A stretch of DNA of 64,000 nt from UBA1227 sp964539045 (GCA_964539045.1 CAZIHW010000117.1:18788-82787); one strand, 5' to 3'. Positions 1 through 8,707 are shown, counted from the first letter of the stretch. Translations and numbers: made by a program. The notes: generated from the sequence alone by a model not told the origin.

Positions 1-50
1 TGATATAGGTGCTCTGTATGTACGGTCAGCTTAGCAGCCTGATAATAGCT

Positions 51-89
51 TAGCCTGACAGCGCGAGTACAAATTCGTGCCGTCAGGCC
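51..89. repeat. Intergenic inverted repeat, AGCCTGACAGC family, copy 1
   Basis: GCCTGAC at the left pairs with GTCAGGC at the right, enclosing a GC-rich loop, just beyond the 3' end of folC. It could act as the folC terminator, although no strong T-run follows on the minus strand. The AGCCTGACAGC core recurs at 26651 and, on the other strand, at 52388, with variants at 12880 and 51420. A related AGCCTGAT also lies about 15 bases upstream of this copy. Confidence 0.5.
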
Positions 90-116
90 GGAGAATTGCT
101 TAGCCAAAAATATGGT

Positions 117-1403
117 TTATTTCAAACTTTCTATCATGTGTATACGGACATCTCCCGCGAGATACAGTGATCCGCATACGATCAAGGCTTCGTTTGCACT
201 AACGAGAGATTTTGCAAAATCGTATGCTTGACAGGGCTCGTTTATCGAAGTGCAGTCTTTACAATACACGGAAACCTTCTCACAAAGCTCCGGAGCTGAC
301 ATAGCTCTGGGGTTTTTCGGTTTCGTTGTAATAATTCTTTTTGCGAGGGGAGCGAGGTGATGAACTACTTTTTCTACCTCTTTATCTGCCATTACACCAA
401 GTACAAGAGTTATTTCTCTGTCCGAAATATATCGCTTTATTGTTTCAGCAAGAGCCCGGGCTCCGTCCTCATTATGTCCGCCGTCAAGAATTGTCAGAGG
501 CCGATTTGACAAGACCTCCACCCTTGCGGGGATTCGGGTTTTCTCTATTCCTGCCTTTATAGCTCCATCGCTTATGTCATAACCCTGCTCTTTCAGAGCG
601 TCAATAATGCAAAGTGTTGTAGATAGGTTATCTATTTGATGGGGTCCTATGAGAGGGAGCTTCATCTTTAATCCCATGTACTCAACAATGTTGCCGTCTA
701 TTGTTTCGTTCATCGAATTTATGAGCTCGGGGTTTGCGGCGACAAACTTGTTGCTTTTATTCTTTGCGGTCGTTCTTATTATATCGAATGCTGCCGGGTA
801 CTTTTGGGGAGAGCATACGGTATATCCGTTGTCCTTGATAATACCTGCTTTGCTTTCCGCAATTTCCTCTATGGTATTTCCTAAAACTCCCATATGGTCT
901 AAAGAAAGAGAGACGATAGCTGAAACAAGTGGCGTGTCTATGACATTTGTTGAATCAAGGGTTCCCCCAAGGCCTACCTCCAATACAACTACGTCACAGT
1001 TTTCCTCCTTAAAAAAGAGAAATGCGACGGCGGTAATAAACTCGAATTCGGTCGGCTGGATACCCTCGGATACCAATATTTCCATGACAGATTTTACGCG
1101 TTCTGTAAGCCTTATGAGACTCTCCTTTGGAATCATAACTCCGTCTATCTGGATTCTTTCGCGGAAATCGGAAACATAAGGAGAGGTAAACAATCCGGTT
1201 TTATATCCGGATTCAGATAAGATGTTGGCGGTTTCTGTGCACACAGACCCCTTTCCGTTAGTTCCGGCTACGTGAATATATCTGAGCCCCTTTTCCGGAT
1301 GTTGTAGTTTGTCCAAAAGGGCATTTATTCTCTCGAAACCCGGCTGTGAGCCGAAAACTGCCAGTCCCTCTATGTACTCAATAGCTTCTGCGTAGTTCAT
1401 CAT
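117..1403 (-). CDS. folC: Bifunctional folylpolyglutamate synthase/dihydrofolate synthase
   Basis: A Mur-ligase-type ATPase of 428 residues that joins glutamate to dihydropteroate and adds further glutamates to folates in the cytoplasm. The P-loop HVAGTNGKGSV lies at about residues 44-54. A central segment carries SLDHMGVLGNTIEEIAESK, and the C-terminal domain carries ILDGGHNEDGA. Length and domain order are normal for the family. Translation can start at either of two adjacent ATG codons behind AAGGAA. The gene lies 15 bases downstream of a LytTR response regulator on the same strand, so the two are probably co-transcribed, which is an unusual pairing. Confidence 0.93.
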   Translation of the reverse strand: MMNYAEAIEYIEGLAVFGSQPGFERINALLDKLQHPEKGLRYIHVAGTNGKGSVCTETANILSESGYKTGLFTSPYVSDFRERIQIDGVMIPKESLIRLTERVKSVMEILVSEGIQPTEFEFITAVAFLFFKEENCDVVVLEVGLGGTLDSTNVIDTPLVSAIVSLSLDHMGVLGNTIEEIAESKAGIIKDNGYTVCSPQKYPAAFDIIRTTAKNKSNKFVAANPELINSMNETIDGNIVEYMGLKMKLPLIGPHQIDNLSTTLCIIDALKEQGYDISDGAIKAGIEKTRIPARVEVLSNRPLTILDGGHNEDGARALAETIKRYISDREITLVLGVMADKEVEKVVHHLAPLAKRIITTKPKNPRAMSAPELCEKVSVYCKDCTSINEPCQAYDFAKSLVSANEALIVCGSLYLAGDVRIHMIESLK

Positions 1404-1418
1404 AATAATTCCTTTTCT

Positions 1419-2126
1419 TCAACTAAAGAATGTATGGCTCTTTGTAAAATCAGTGAATTTAATATAAAAATCGATTTTCCTGCGCCTGCTCAGAGGCAAA
1501 TCGTCGGAATTTCTCATTTTCACACTTTCCTGATTAAAAGAATCCACATACATCATATTAATAGCAAACGAACGATGTATCAAGAAGAAATATTCTTCCG
1601 GCAACTGTTCTACAAGTTGATTGAAGGATGTTGAAGCTATCATTGGCTCCTTAGCAGTGAAAATACGTGTATGTTTACCCGATGCCTCAACATACAAAAT
1701 TTCGTCCGTACAAAACGATCGAAATACATTATCAACCTTTGCTATGACCATTTTATAGGAAAAACTGTCCCTCCTATAAGACTCTATGGCTTCGATAACA
1801 GATATAGGCTCAGGTGGTTTCATCAGAAAGCGGTGTGCCTTCACCTTGAAAGCATCATACACTGTGTTGATATCTCCTGAAAGTAAGACCAGTGCCACTT
1901 CCGGACATGCTGTCTTCACAAGTCCTGCCGTCTCGATAGCCGATTTGCCGTCAAAATCGTCATCAATAAAGATTATATCAAAGTTATTTTCCGAATTCAA
2001 AAAAACGTTATAACTTGTGAATGAAACTATATTGATTTTCAGAAACTTTCGAATGGCATACTCGTTTATAACTCTATGCAACGTGTTATCCAGTTTGGGT
2101 TCAGCAGATAATATAGCTACCTGCAT
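1419..2126 (-). CDS. LytTR-family response regulator
   Basis: A 235-residue protein with an N-terminal receiver-like domain and a C-terminal LytTR DNA-binding domain. The receiver segment DIIFIDDDFDG near residue 55 supplies the candidate phospho-acceptor aspartate, followed by ALVLLSG and a lysine near HRFLMKPPEP. The LytTR part starts around residue 135 (VFRSFCTDEILYVEASGKHT) and includes LIHRSFAINMMYV and LPLSRRRK, typical of the AgrA/LytR DNA-binding fold. No histidine kinase lies next to it. AAGGAGGAG precedes the ATG and is part of a long inverted repeat. The target genes cannot be told from the sequence; folC follows directly. Confidence 0.85.
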   Translation of the reverse strand: MQVAILSAEPKLDNTLHRVINEYAIRKFLKINIVSFTSYNVFLNSENNFDIIFIDDDFDGKSAIETAGLVKTACPEVALVLLSGDINTVYDAFKVKAHRFLMKPPEPISVIEAIESYRRDSFSYKMVIAKVDNVFRSFCTDEILYVEASGKHTRIFTAKEPMIASTSFNQLVEQLPEEYFFLIHRSFAINMMYVDSFNQESVKMRNSDDLPLSRRRKIDFYIKFTDFTKSHTFFS

Positions 2127-2169
2127 ATATACTCCTCCTTATCCATATTTCCGGCAAGAGGAGTATATA
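2126..2169 (-). promoter_or_regulatory. 12-bp inverted repeat covering the LytTR gene's ribosome binding site
   Basis: TATATACTCCTC at 2126-2137 and GAGGAGTATATA at 2158-2169 are perfectly complementary and separated by 20 bases. Read on the minus strand, the proximal arm contains most of the Shine-Dalgarno sequence and touches the first base of the start codon. The distal arm overlaps a possible -10 (TATATA, with TTGTAA 16 bases upstream). It is therefore either a DNA operator or, if transcription starts further upstream, an RNA hairpin that hides the ribosome binding site. Confidence 0.5.
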
Positions 2170-2314
2170 ACAATTTGTACTATAATTACAACTAAGTGTT
2201 CTTTGGAAAGGGTTTAACTACCTTTTATTCTTCTTTTTATACCTTCTGTTCCGGTTTCGAGATTTTTTGAAAATGATGATATATATTGTATTTGAAAAAA
2301 GCTCGGAGGTAGTT

Positions 2315-2824
2315 ATGGAAAACAAAACCAGTGATGTTATATCAGAATATTACAGGCTTTACAAAGATGCGCTTTACCGTATGGCGTATTCAAAGCTGAA
2401 GGATTCGTACTTAGCTGAGGACTGCGTTCAGGACGCTTTTTTAGCGCTTTATGAAGCAATATCGTCGGGTAATCGCGAGATAAAAGCATATCCGTTTCTG
2501 AAAAAGGTTGTATCCAACAGGGTCGCAAGAACGATACATAATTCGTGCAGGGACATGAAGAGCGGAGAGGAGTCCTTTTTGCTTTTCGGTACAGCGGAGA
2601 GGTCGGCGGAGGATATATTGGTGGCATCTGAGATGTCGCAGCTTCTTGATTGTGCCCTGAAACGTCAACCGGTAGAGAACAGCGTCGCGCTCATTTACCA
2701 TTACGGATATGGGCTTGATTACAAGAACACCGGAAAGATAATATCCAAATCAGAGCGGGCAACACAAAAAACGATATCCCGTACATTGCATAGCGTAAGA
2801 AGAGATATAAGGGGGAGGGAATAA
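2315..2824 (+). CDS. RNA polymerase sigma factor, sigma-70 family (ECF-like)
   Basis: A 169-residue protein. The start at 2315 is chosen because GGAGGT lies directly upstream; a longer frame opening at 2267 lacks such a site. The region-2-like part runs YYRLYKDALYRMAYSKLKDSY then LAEDCVQDAFLALYEAI, the helix pattern by which group IV sigma factors bind the -10 element and core polymerase. Region 4 (about residues 120-169) reads VALIYHYGYGLDYKNTG then SERATQKTISRTLHSVRRDI, a helix-turn-helix. No anti-sigma factor is adjacent. The FHA-protein gene begins one base after the stop, so the two are coupled and probably act together. Confidence 0.83.
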   Translation: MENKTSDVISEYYRLYKDALYRMAYSKLKDSYLAEDCVQDAFLALYEAISSGNREIKAYPFLKKVVSNRVARTIHNSCRDMKSGEESFLLFGTAERSAEDILVASEMSQLLDCALKRQPVENSVALIYHYGYGLDYKNTGKIISKSERATQKTISRTLHSVRRDIRGRE

Positions 2825-2825
2825 T

Positions 2826-3830
2826 ATGTTTTTAAATAAAGACGATGAAAACATAATAAGGTACAGAGTAGAAAAGTATGAGGATTTTGATGAGTTTTCG
2901 TTCAATGTTCTGAAGGCAAATCAAATTGACGGAGTTATAACTCTCGGAAAAACGGTGGAGGATGGAAGAAAAAAGCCGACCCTTCTGTTGGCTGTGTCAA
3001 ATGTGGTTCATATAAGCAATGTACTGGGCGACTCAGAGAATACATTTGAGGATGTAAACCACTTTGTCCATCAGGCTATCGAAACCATACACAGAATAGA
3101 AAATTATTTGCTGCCGAAAAATGAGCTGATTTTCTCTCCGGAATTGTGCTTTGCGGAGGAAAGGGATGGGGAGTACAACCTACGATTGCCTGTTGTACCG
3201 GCATCGCTGTCCCTAAGTGCCTCGTATAGGATGCAGGATGTGTTTGCATACTTTTTAGCCTGCGGTAATTATAAAAACGAGCAGGAAAAAGCGTGTGCAA
3301 TGGAGCTCATTTCGTATTTGTATTCGCCGGATTATGACGAGACGGAATTTTTGGAGAGGCTGAATGATGTTATAGGGCACGTGAATGAAAATATGAAGCC
3401 GAAAAAGGAAAAGCGCGTGTCACTGCTTAAAGGTATAGTCTCACGGCTTGGTTCCCATACGGGAGAAAAGAGAGAGCTTGATGACGAACTGTTTTTCACG
3501 GAGGAGGAAGACGGCAAAGGTCATAGGCTGTTCTTTTTGTCAGTCAGGAGTACAGGGGTGGAATTTCCGCTGGTGATAGGACCGGAATTCATAGGAACCG
3601 ATCCCAATACGTGTAGTATATGTTTTAAAAATGAAACCCATACTGATATAGAAAAAGAGCATTGCAAAATAACCATTTCAAATGAAAGGTGTTACGTTCG
3701 GGATCTGGAATCAACGAGCGGTACGTTTATAAACGGAAAAAGAATAGACACGAACAAAAAATATGAGCTTAAAAGTGCCGATGTGTTGAAAGTGGGTTGT
3801 GAGGAGCTGATTTTTTCTTTGAGAAATTAA
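2826..3830 (+). CDS. FHA-domain protein coupled to the sigma factor
   Basis: A 334-residue protein. Residues of about 245-334 form a forkhead-associated phosphothreonine-recognition domain: IGPEFIGTDPNTCSI, then HTDIEKEHCKI, then RDLESTSGTFINGKRI. The usual Gly-Arg of the first FHA loop is replaced by Gly-Thr, while the His and Ser-Thr-Ser-Gly-Thr parts are kept. The N-terminal 240 residues are not recognised; no membrane segment or kinase motif is seen in them. Coupling to the sigma gene suggests a regulatory role such as phosphorylation-dependent control of the sigma factor, but this is inference. Confidence 0.78.
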   Translation: MFLNKDDENIIRYRVEKYEDFDEFSFNVLKANQIDGVITLGKTVEDGRKKPTLLLAVSNVVHISNVLGDSENTFEDVNHFVHQAIETIHRIENYLLPKNELIFSPELCFAEERDGEYNLRLPVVPASLSLSASYRMQDVFAYFLACGNYKNEQEKACAMELISYLYSPDYDETEFLERLNDVIGHVNENMKPKKEKRVSLLKGIVSRLGSHTGEKRELDDELFFTEEEDGKGHRLFFLSVRSTGVEFPLVIGPEFIGTDPNTCSICFKNETHTDIEKEHCKITISNERCYVRDLESTSGTFINGKRIDTNKKYELKSADVLKVGCEELIFSLRN

Positions 3831-3863
3831 TTTTGCAGAGTGCTAAATTTTTTAAAAATACTG

Positions 3864-3892
3864 TTGACTTCTAGGTTTTCAGGTGGTACATT
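3864..3892 (+). promoter_or_regulatory. Sigma-A promoter of the hrcA-grpE-dnaK operon
   Basis: TTGACT at 3864-3869 and TACATT at 3887-3892 are separated by 17 bases. The predicted transcription start falls at the left edge of the CIRCE operator, the normal arrangement for HrcA repression. Confidence 0.75.
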
Positions 3893-3902
3893 ATATATGC
3901 AT

Positions 3903-3929
3903 TTAGCACTCGAACCAAAGGAGTGCTAA
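3903..3929. promoter_or_regulatory. CIRCE operator (HrcA binding site)
   Basis: A perfect match to the CIRCE consensus: TTAGCACTC at 3903-3911, nine bases, then GAGTGCTAA at 3921-3929. HrcA binds this inverted repeat and represses the operon at normal temperature. A lone right half-site, GAGTGCTAA, is also present at 3838-3846. Confidence 0.97.
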
Positions 3930-3935
3930 ACAAAA

Positions 3936-5012
3936 ATGCGGGGTGGTGAGAAAGTGCTTCCGCCAAGACGACAAAAGATTTTGGCTGCTATAGTTGAACA
4001 GTATATAGAAACCGGGGAGCCGGTCGGCTCAAAAGCGTTGCTTTCAAGGCTGACATTCGATGTTTCATCGGCGACTATAAGAAACGAGATGGCAGAGCTT
4101 ACAAATGAAGGGTTTATTACACAGCCGCATACTTCAGCCGGTCGTGTCCCGACTCAGTATGGATACAGGTACTATGTAGATAACCTCATGGAAGTAAAGG
4201 ATTTGTCCGACAACGACAGAAGGCAGATCGAGTCAGGCGTCGATTACAGGTCGGGTGATCCGGAACAATTGCTTTCAAAGGCCGGAGAAGCGCTTGTTGA
4301 TTTCACAAATTTTGCCGCTATTTCAACAACTCCTGCAGATGAAAATGCCTATATAAAGAATATCGAGATGGTGCAGATAAGTCCGAGGACGGCAATGATT
4401 GTCCTCCTGACGTCAACAGGTATTCTCAAGAGTAAGGCCTGCAGAACAGATGTTGAGATAACAGAAGATTTGCGACTCACTTTTACCGATATAGTAAAGC
4501 AGAACTTTTTCGGAAGACCGCTCGCCGATGTCGGCACAGTAATGATACAGACTTTGGTTGCGAGCCTTGGGGCAAAGGCTTTGTCCATGTCTCCGCTTTT
4601 GGTAACAATAGCAGACCTGGCGGCGGCAGCCTCACAGTCTGAGATAAGTCTTTCGGGACAGTCAAATTTGCTCGGGTATAAGGAATATGACCAAAACGCC
4701 GGTCAATTGCTGGATTTCCTGCACAGATCGGAACCTCTTGGAATGCTTGTATCTTCTTCTGATACGGATAAGGACATAGAGGTGCGTATCGGCAGCGAGA
4801 ACAGGTATAAGGAGCTGGAGAATTCCAGCGTGATAATTTCAAAGTACAAGATAGGCGAAAATGCCACCGGTGCTATCGGAATTATCGGACCGACCAGAAT
4901 GAACTATTCCAAAATCATTCCGAGTATCAAATATCTTACCGACATAGTCAGCAAACTTTTGTCGGAGGTTTATGAGGAGGAGAATACCGGTGTCGAAAGA
5001 GACGAAGAATAA
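3936..5012 (+). CDS. hrcA: Heat-inducible transcription repressor HrcA
   Basis: The CIRCE-binding repressor of class I heat-shock genes, whose folding depends on GroEL. The N-terminal winged helix is clear: RRQKILAAIVEQYIETGEPV, then SSATIRNEMAEL and PHTSAGRVPTQYGYRYYVD. The C-terminal half carries the GAF-like/inserted region and ends near GPTRMNYSKIIPSIKYL. The frame gives 358 residues from ATG 3936. A GTG at 3954, behind GGGTGGTGAG, would give 352 residues and fits homologue N-termini as well or better. It is first in the operon, with grpE overlapping its 3' end. Confidence 0.96.
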   Translation: MRGGEKVLPPRRQKILAAIVEQYIETGEPVGSKALLSRLTFDVSSATIRNEMAELTNEGFITQPHTSAGRVPTQYGYRYYVDNLMEVKDLSDNDRRQIESGVDYRSGDPEQLLSKAGEALVDFTNFAAISTTPADENAYIKNIEMVQISPRTAMIVLLTSTGILKSKACRTDVEITEDLRLTFTDIVKQNFFGRPLADVGTVMIQTLVASLGAKALSMSPLLVTIADLAAAASQSEISLSGQSNLLGYKEYDQNAGQLLDFLHRSEPLGMLVSSSDTDKDIEVRIGSENRYKELENSSVIISKYKIGENATGAIGIIGPTRMNYSKIIPSIKYLTDIVSKLLSEVYEEENTGVERDEE

Positions 5013-5535
5013 ACCGGAAGAAAAGGAAATCACCGGAGCCGATATAACAGAGGATCCGAAGGAGACTGAGGAGAGGGAAGAGGTTTCCGAACCTGATGAA
5101 CTTGAAAAGGTGAGTTCCGAACTTGCGGCTCAGAAGGAAGCATATCTTCGACTTGCGGCCGAGTATGATAACTATCGTAAACGTACCGCTAAAGAAAAGG
5201 AAGATACTTTTACAAATGCTAAAGCAACCGTGTTTGAAGAACTTCTTCCGGTTCTAGATAATTTTGACAGGGCTTTGGCTGCGGGGGACACCTCGCTTGA
5301 AGATTTTAAAAAGGGCATAGATATGACATATTCACAGCTCCTGGGAATTTTTGAAAAGTTCGGAGTTAAGCCGTTTTGTGAAGCCGGTGAGCAGTTCGAT
5401 CCCAATTTCCATAACGCTGTGATGCATGATGATGACCCATCACTTGAAGCAAATGTGATTACCGAAGTATTCCAGAAAGGATACAAAATCGGTGAAAAAG
5501 TATTGAGACACGCCATGGTGAAAGTGGCAAACTAG
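4990..5535 (+). CDS. grpE: Nucleotide exchange factor GrpE
   Basis: The co-chaperone that releases ADP from DnaK. The start is taken as GTG 4990, seven bases after AGGAGGAG; the upstream ATG at 4972 overlaps that ribosome binding site. This gives 181 residues, normal for the family. A charged Glu-rich N-terminus leads into the coiled coil (LAAQKEAYLRLAAEYDNYRK). The beta domain has FGVKPFCEAGEQFDPNFHNA and ends in GYKIGEKVLRHAMVKVAN, the GrpE signature. It overlaps hrcA by 23 bases, suggesting translational coupling. Confidence 0.96.
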   Translation: MSKETKNKPEEKEITGADITEDPKETEEREEVSEPDELEKVSSELAAQKEAYLRLAAEYDNYRKRTAKEKEDTFTNAKATVFEELLPVLDNFDRALAAGDTSLEDFKKGIDMTYSQLLGIFEKFGVKPFCEAGEQFDPNFHNAVMHDDDPSLEANVITEVFQKGYKIGEKVLRHAMVKVAN

Positions 5536-5583
5536 ATTAACCTAAACTTTATTTCTTATTTGATCTTAATTGGAGGCATAATT

Positions 5584-7428
5584 ATGGCAAAAATAGTAGG
5601 TATTGACCTTGGTACAACAAACTCTTGCGTAGCAGTTATCGAAGGCGGCGAGCCTGTAGTTATAGCTAATGCTGAAGGTGCGCGTACAACCCCGTCAGTA
5701 GTGGCATTCGGCGCCGACGGAGAAAGAATGGTAGGTCAGGTTGCCAAAAGACAGGCAATCAGAAATCCGGATAAAACAGTTTCATCAATAAAGCGTCAGA
5801 TGGGTACAGACTACAAAGTTGATATCGACGGCAAAAAGTTCACTCCGCAGGAGATTTCAGCTATGATTCTTCAGAAGCTCAAGGCTGATGCAGAGGCTTA
5901 TCTCGGAGACACAATAACAGAGGCTGTTATCACAGTTCCGGCTTATTTCACAGATTCACAGCGTCAGGCAACAAAGGATGCAGGTAAGATTGCAGGCTTT
6001 GAAGTAAAGAGAATTATCAACGAGCCTACAGCTGCCGCTCTTGCATACGGTATCGATAAAGAAGCTGATCAAAAAATCATGGTATACGACCTCGGCGGTG
6101 GTACATTTGATGTATCCATTATCGAAATGGGCGACGGTGTACAAGAGGTTCTGGCAACAGCAGGTAACAATCGCCTCGGCGGTGATGACTTCGACCAGAG
6201 AATCATAGATTTTCTCGCAGATGAGTTTAAAAAGGCAGAGGGTATAGACCTCAAGGGCGATAAGATGGCTATGCAGCGTCTTAAGGAAGCTGCTGAGAAA
6301 GCTAAGATTGAACTTTCGGGCGTAACCTCAACAACGGTTTCTCTTCCGTTTATCACAGCAGATGCTAACGGACCGAAGCACCTTGAAATGACTATAAGCC
6401 GTGCTAAGTTCAACGAACTCACTGCAGATCTTGTTGAGAAGACAATGGGTCCGGTTAAGCAGGCTATTTCAGACTCAGGTCTTAAGACCTCAGAGATAGA
6501 TAAGGTTCTCATGGTTGGTGGTTCTTCAAGAATCCCGGCAGTACAGGAAGCTGTTCAGAAGTTTATCGGTAAGGAGCCATTCAAGGGAATAAATCCTGAT
6601 GAATGTGTTGCTATGGGTGCAGCCCTTCAGGGCGGTGTTCTCGGCGGAGATGTAAAGGGTCTTCTTCTTCTCGATGTTACTCCGTTGTCACTTGGTATTG
6701 AAACCCTCGGCGGTGTATGCACAAAGATTATTGAAAGAAATACAACTATTCCGACAAAGAAGAGCCAGATTTTCTCAACAGCTGCAGATAATCAGACCTC
6801 TGTTGAAGTAAACGTACTTCAGGGAGAGCGCGAATTCGCAAAAGATAACAAGCAGCTCGGAATGTTCCATCTTGACGGAATTCTTCCTGCACGACGCGGT
6901 ACACCTCAGATTGAGGTAACATTTGATATAGATGCAAATGGTATAGTTCATGTATCTGCAAAAGACCTCGGAACAGGAAAAGAGCAGTCTATATCTATAA
7001 CTGCTTCTTCAAATATGTCCAAAGATGACATAGATAAGGCAGTACGTGAGGCAGAGCAGTTTGCTGCTGAAGACAAACAGCGTCGTGAAGATGTTGATAC
7101 AAGAAATGCCGCAGATCAGATGGTATTCCAGTGCGAAAAGATCCTCCAGGAGGAAGGCGACAAGTTTGAGAGCGCTGACAAGGATGATCTTAATGCAAAG
7201 ATAGACGCACTTAAGGAAGCACTTAAGGGCGAGGATATGAATCTCATTAAGAACAGACAGGAAGAATTGCAGGCTAAGTTCTATGAGATATCGGAGAAGC
7301 TCTATAAGGCAAATGCTCCTGAGGGCGGTGCTGCAGGCTTTGATCCGTCAGCTGCAGGATTTAATCAGGGTGCAGCAGGTGCCGGTGCTGCAGACGCAAA
7401 TGACGTAGAGTTTACCGACGTTGACTGA
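5584..7428 (+). CDS. dnaK: Molecular chaperone DnaK (Hsp70)
   Basis: The ATP-driven cytosolic chaperone, 614 residues from ATG 5584, which sits behind TGGAGG. The ATPase domain shows GIDLGTTNSCVAV, IINEPTAAALAYG, VYDLGGGTFDVSI and MVGGSSRIPAVQ. The substrate-binding domain starts after the hydrophobic linker LLLLDVTPLSLGIETLGG. The C-terminus is Gly/Ala-rich and ends in ANDVEFTDVD, close to the usual acidic tail. Codon use is more biased than in its neighbours, consistent with high expression. It lies between grpE and dnaJ in the CIRCE-controlled operon. Confidence 0.99.
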   Translation: MAKIVGIDLGTTNSCVAVIEGGEPVVIANAEGARTTPSVVAFGADGERMVGQVAKRQAIRNPDKTVSSIKRQMGTDYKVDIDGKKFTPQEISAMILQKLKADAEAYLGDTITEAVITVPAYFTDSQRQATKDAGKIAGFEVKRIINEPTAAALAYGIDKEADQKIMVYDLGGGTFDVSIIEMGDGVQEVLATAGNNRLGGDDFDQRIIDFLADEFKKAEGIDLKGDKMAMQRLKEAAEKAKIELSGVTSTTVSLPFITADANGPKHLEMTISRAKFNELTADLVEKTMGPVKQAISDSGLKTSEIDKVLMVGGSSRIPAVQEAVQKFIGKEPFKGINPDECVAMGAALQGGVLGGDVKGLLLLDVTPLSLGIETLGGVCTKIIERNTTIPTKKSQIFSTAADNQTSVEVNVLQGEREFAKDNKQLGMFHLDGILPARRGTPQIEVTFDIDANGIVHVSAKDLGTGKEQSISITASSNMSKDDIDKAVREAEQFAAEDKQRREDVDTRNAADQMVFQCEKILQEEGDKFESADKDDLNAKIDALKEALKGEDMNLIKNRQEELQAKFYEISEKLYKANAPEGGAAGFDPSAAGFNQGAAGAGAADANDVEFTDVD

Positions 7429-7443
7429 TAACTTTATAATTAC

Positions 7444-7472
7444 AGGGCGACCGGATGATATCCCTTCGCCCT
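7444..7472 (+). other. Intercistronic hairpin between dnaK and dnaJ
   Basis: AGGGCGA at 7444-7450 and TCGCCCT at 7466-7472 form a perfect 7-bp stem. No T-run follows, so it is more likely an mRNA-stability or processing element than a full terminator. Confidence 0.5.
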
Positions 7473-7501
7473 AAAACTTTAAAAAGAGCGAGGTTTTCCC
7501 C

Positions 7502-8707
7502 GTGGCAGATAAGCGAGATTATTATGAGGTTCTGGGTGTAGATAAAAGTGCATCCGAAGAAGAACTGAAAAAAGCATACAGAAAAAAGGCTAAACAATAT
7601 CATCCCGACCTGAATCCGGGGGATGCTGAGGCAGAAAAGAATTTCAAGGAAGTAAATGAGGCCTACGAAGTTTTGTCGGATGCCGATAAGAAGGCAAGAT
7701 ATGACCGCTTCGGACACGCAGGAGTAGATCCGAACTTCGGCGCCGGAGCAGGCGGCGGATTCGGTGGTGGATTCGGTGGCGGTTTTGACGACTTGGGAGA
7801 TATTTTCTCGAGCATATTCGGCGGAGCCGGCGGTTTCGGAGGATTTGGCGGATTCGGCGGAGGCCAGTCAAGAAATCCGAATGCTCCGAGAAGAGGTTCC
7901 AATATAGAGACAAAGGTAAATCTTACTTTTGAAGAGGCAGCAAAGGGCTGTAAGAAGACAATTGAGGTTCCGAGAATAGAGAAGTGTGATGTTTGCGGAG
8001 GCTCAGGATGTAAAGCAGGCTCAAAGCCCGAAACCTGCAGCGAGTGTCATGGCTCGGGAAGTGTTACCACACAGTCCAGAACTCCCTTTGGTATGTTCCA
8101 ATCAACAAAGGAATGTCCGAAGTGCCACGGAAAGGGTAAGACTATAAAGGATCCATGCCAGCGTTGCAAGGGCGTAGGCATGATAAGACGTACTGTCAAG
8201 GTTGATGTAAAAGTTCCGGCCGGTATAGATAACGGCCAGGCATTTGCCGTAAGAGGCGAAGGTAACCACGGAACTAACGGAGGTCCGCAGGGCGATATAT
8301 ATGTAGTGGCCTCAATAAGACCTCATGATATATTCACAAGGGACGGATACGATGTACATTGTAAGATAAAAGTTACTTATTCACAGGCCGTATTGGGCTC
8401 TGAGATATATGTTCCGACTCTTGAAGGTAAGGTTAAGTATAATATGCCGGCAGGAACACAGCCGGGTACAAGATTCAGGCTTCGTGAACGGGGAATCCGA
8501 CAGGAAGGTTCATCCATCAAGGGCGACCAGTATGTAACTGTTGTTGTAGATGTTCCGAAAAAGGTTACAGAACACCAAAAACAGTTGCTGAGACAATTCG
8601 ACGAAGAGTACATCGATAAACCCGTAAATGATTCTACGGGTTACAGTGAGAGTTCGGGAAACAAAAAGAAAACAATTTTTGAAAAAGTTAAAGACGCTTT
8701 TGATTAA
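7502..8707 (+). CDS. dnaJ: Molecular chaperone DnaJ (Hsp40)
   Basis: The J-domain co-chaperone that delivers substrates to DnaK and triggers its ATPase. It is 401 residues from a GTG start behind AGCGAGG. The J domain has the HPD motif (QYHPDLNPG). It is followed by a long Gly/Phe region at about residues 75-125, then four zinc-binding CxxCxGxG repeats: CDVCGGSG, CSECHGSG, CPKCHGKG and CQRCKGVG. The C-terminal substrate-binding domains follow. It is a complete type I DnaJ and the last gene of the heat-shock operon. Confidence 0.98.
   Translation: MADKRDYYEVLGVDKSASEEELKKAYRKKAKQYHPDLNPGDAEAEKNFKEVNEAYEVLSDADKKARYDRFGHAGVDPNFGAGAGGGFGGGFGGGFDDLGDIFSSIFGGAGGFGGFGGFGGGQSRNPNAPRRGSNIETKVNLTFEEAAKGCKKTIEVPRIEKCDVCGGSGCKAGSKPETCSECHGSGSVTTQSRTPFGMFQSTKECPKCHGKGKTIKDPCQRCKGVGMIRRTVKVDVKVPAGIDNGQAFAVRGEGNHGTNGGPQGDIYVVASIRPHDIFTRDGYDVHCKIKVTYSQAVLGSEIYVPTLEGKVKYNMPAGTQPGTRFRLRERGIRQEGSSIKGDQYVTVVVDVPKKVTEHQKQLLRQFDEEYIDKPVNDSTGYSESSGNKKKTIFEKVKDAFD

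Noticed and set aside
649..1179. 176-codon plus-strand frame
   Set aside because: It is opposite folC; the hydrophobic start reflects complementary codons and there is no Shine-Dalgarno site.
7644..7913. Arg-rich and Pro-rich minus-strand frames
   Set aside because: They mirror the Gly/Phe-rich region of dnaJ and are pure composition artefacts.
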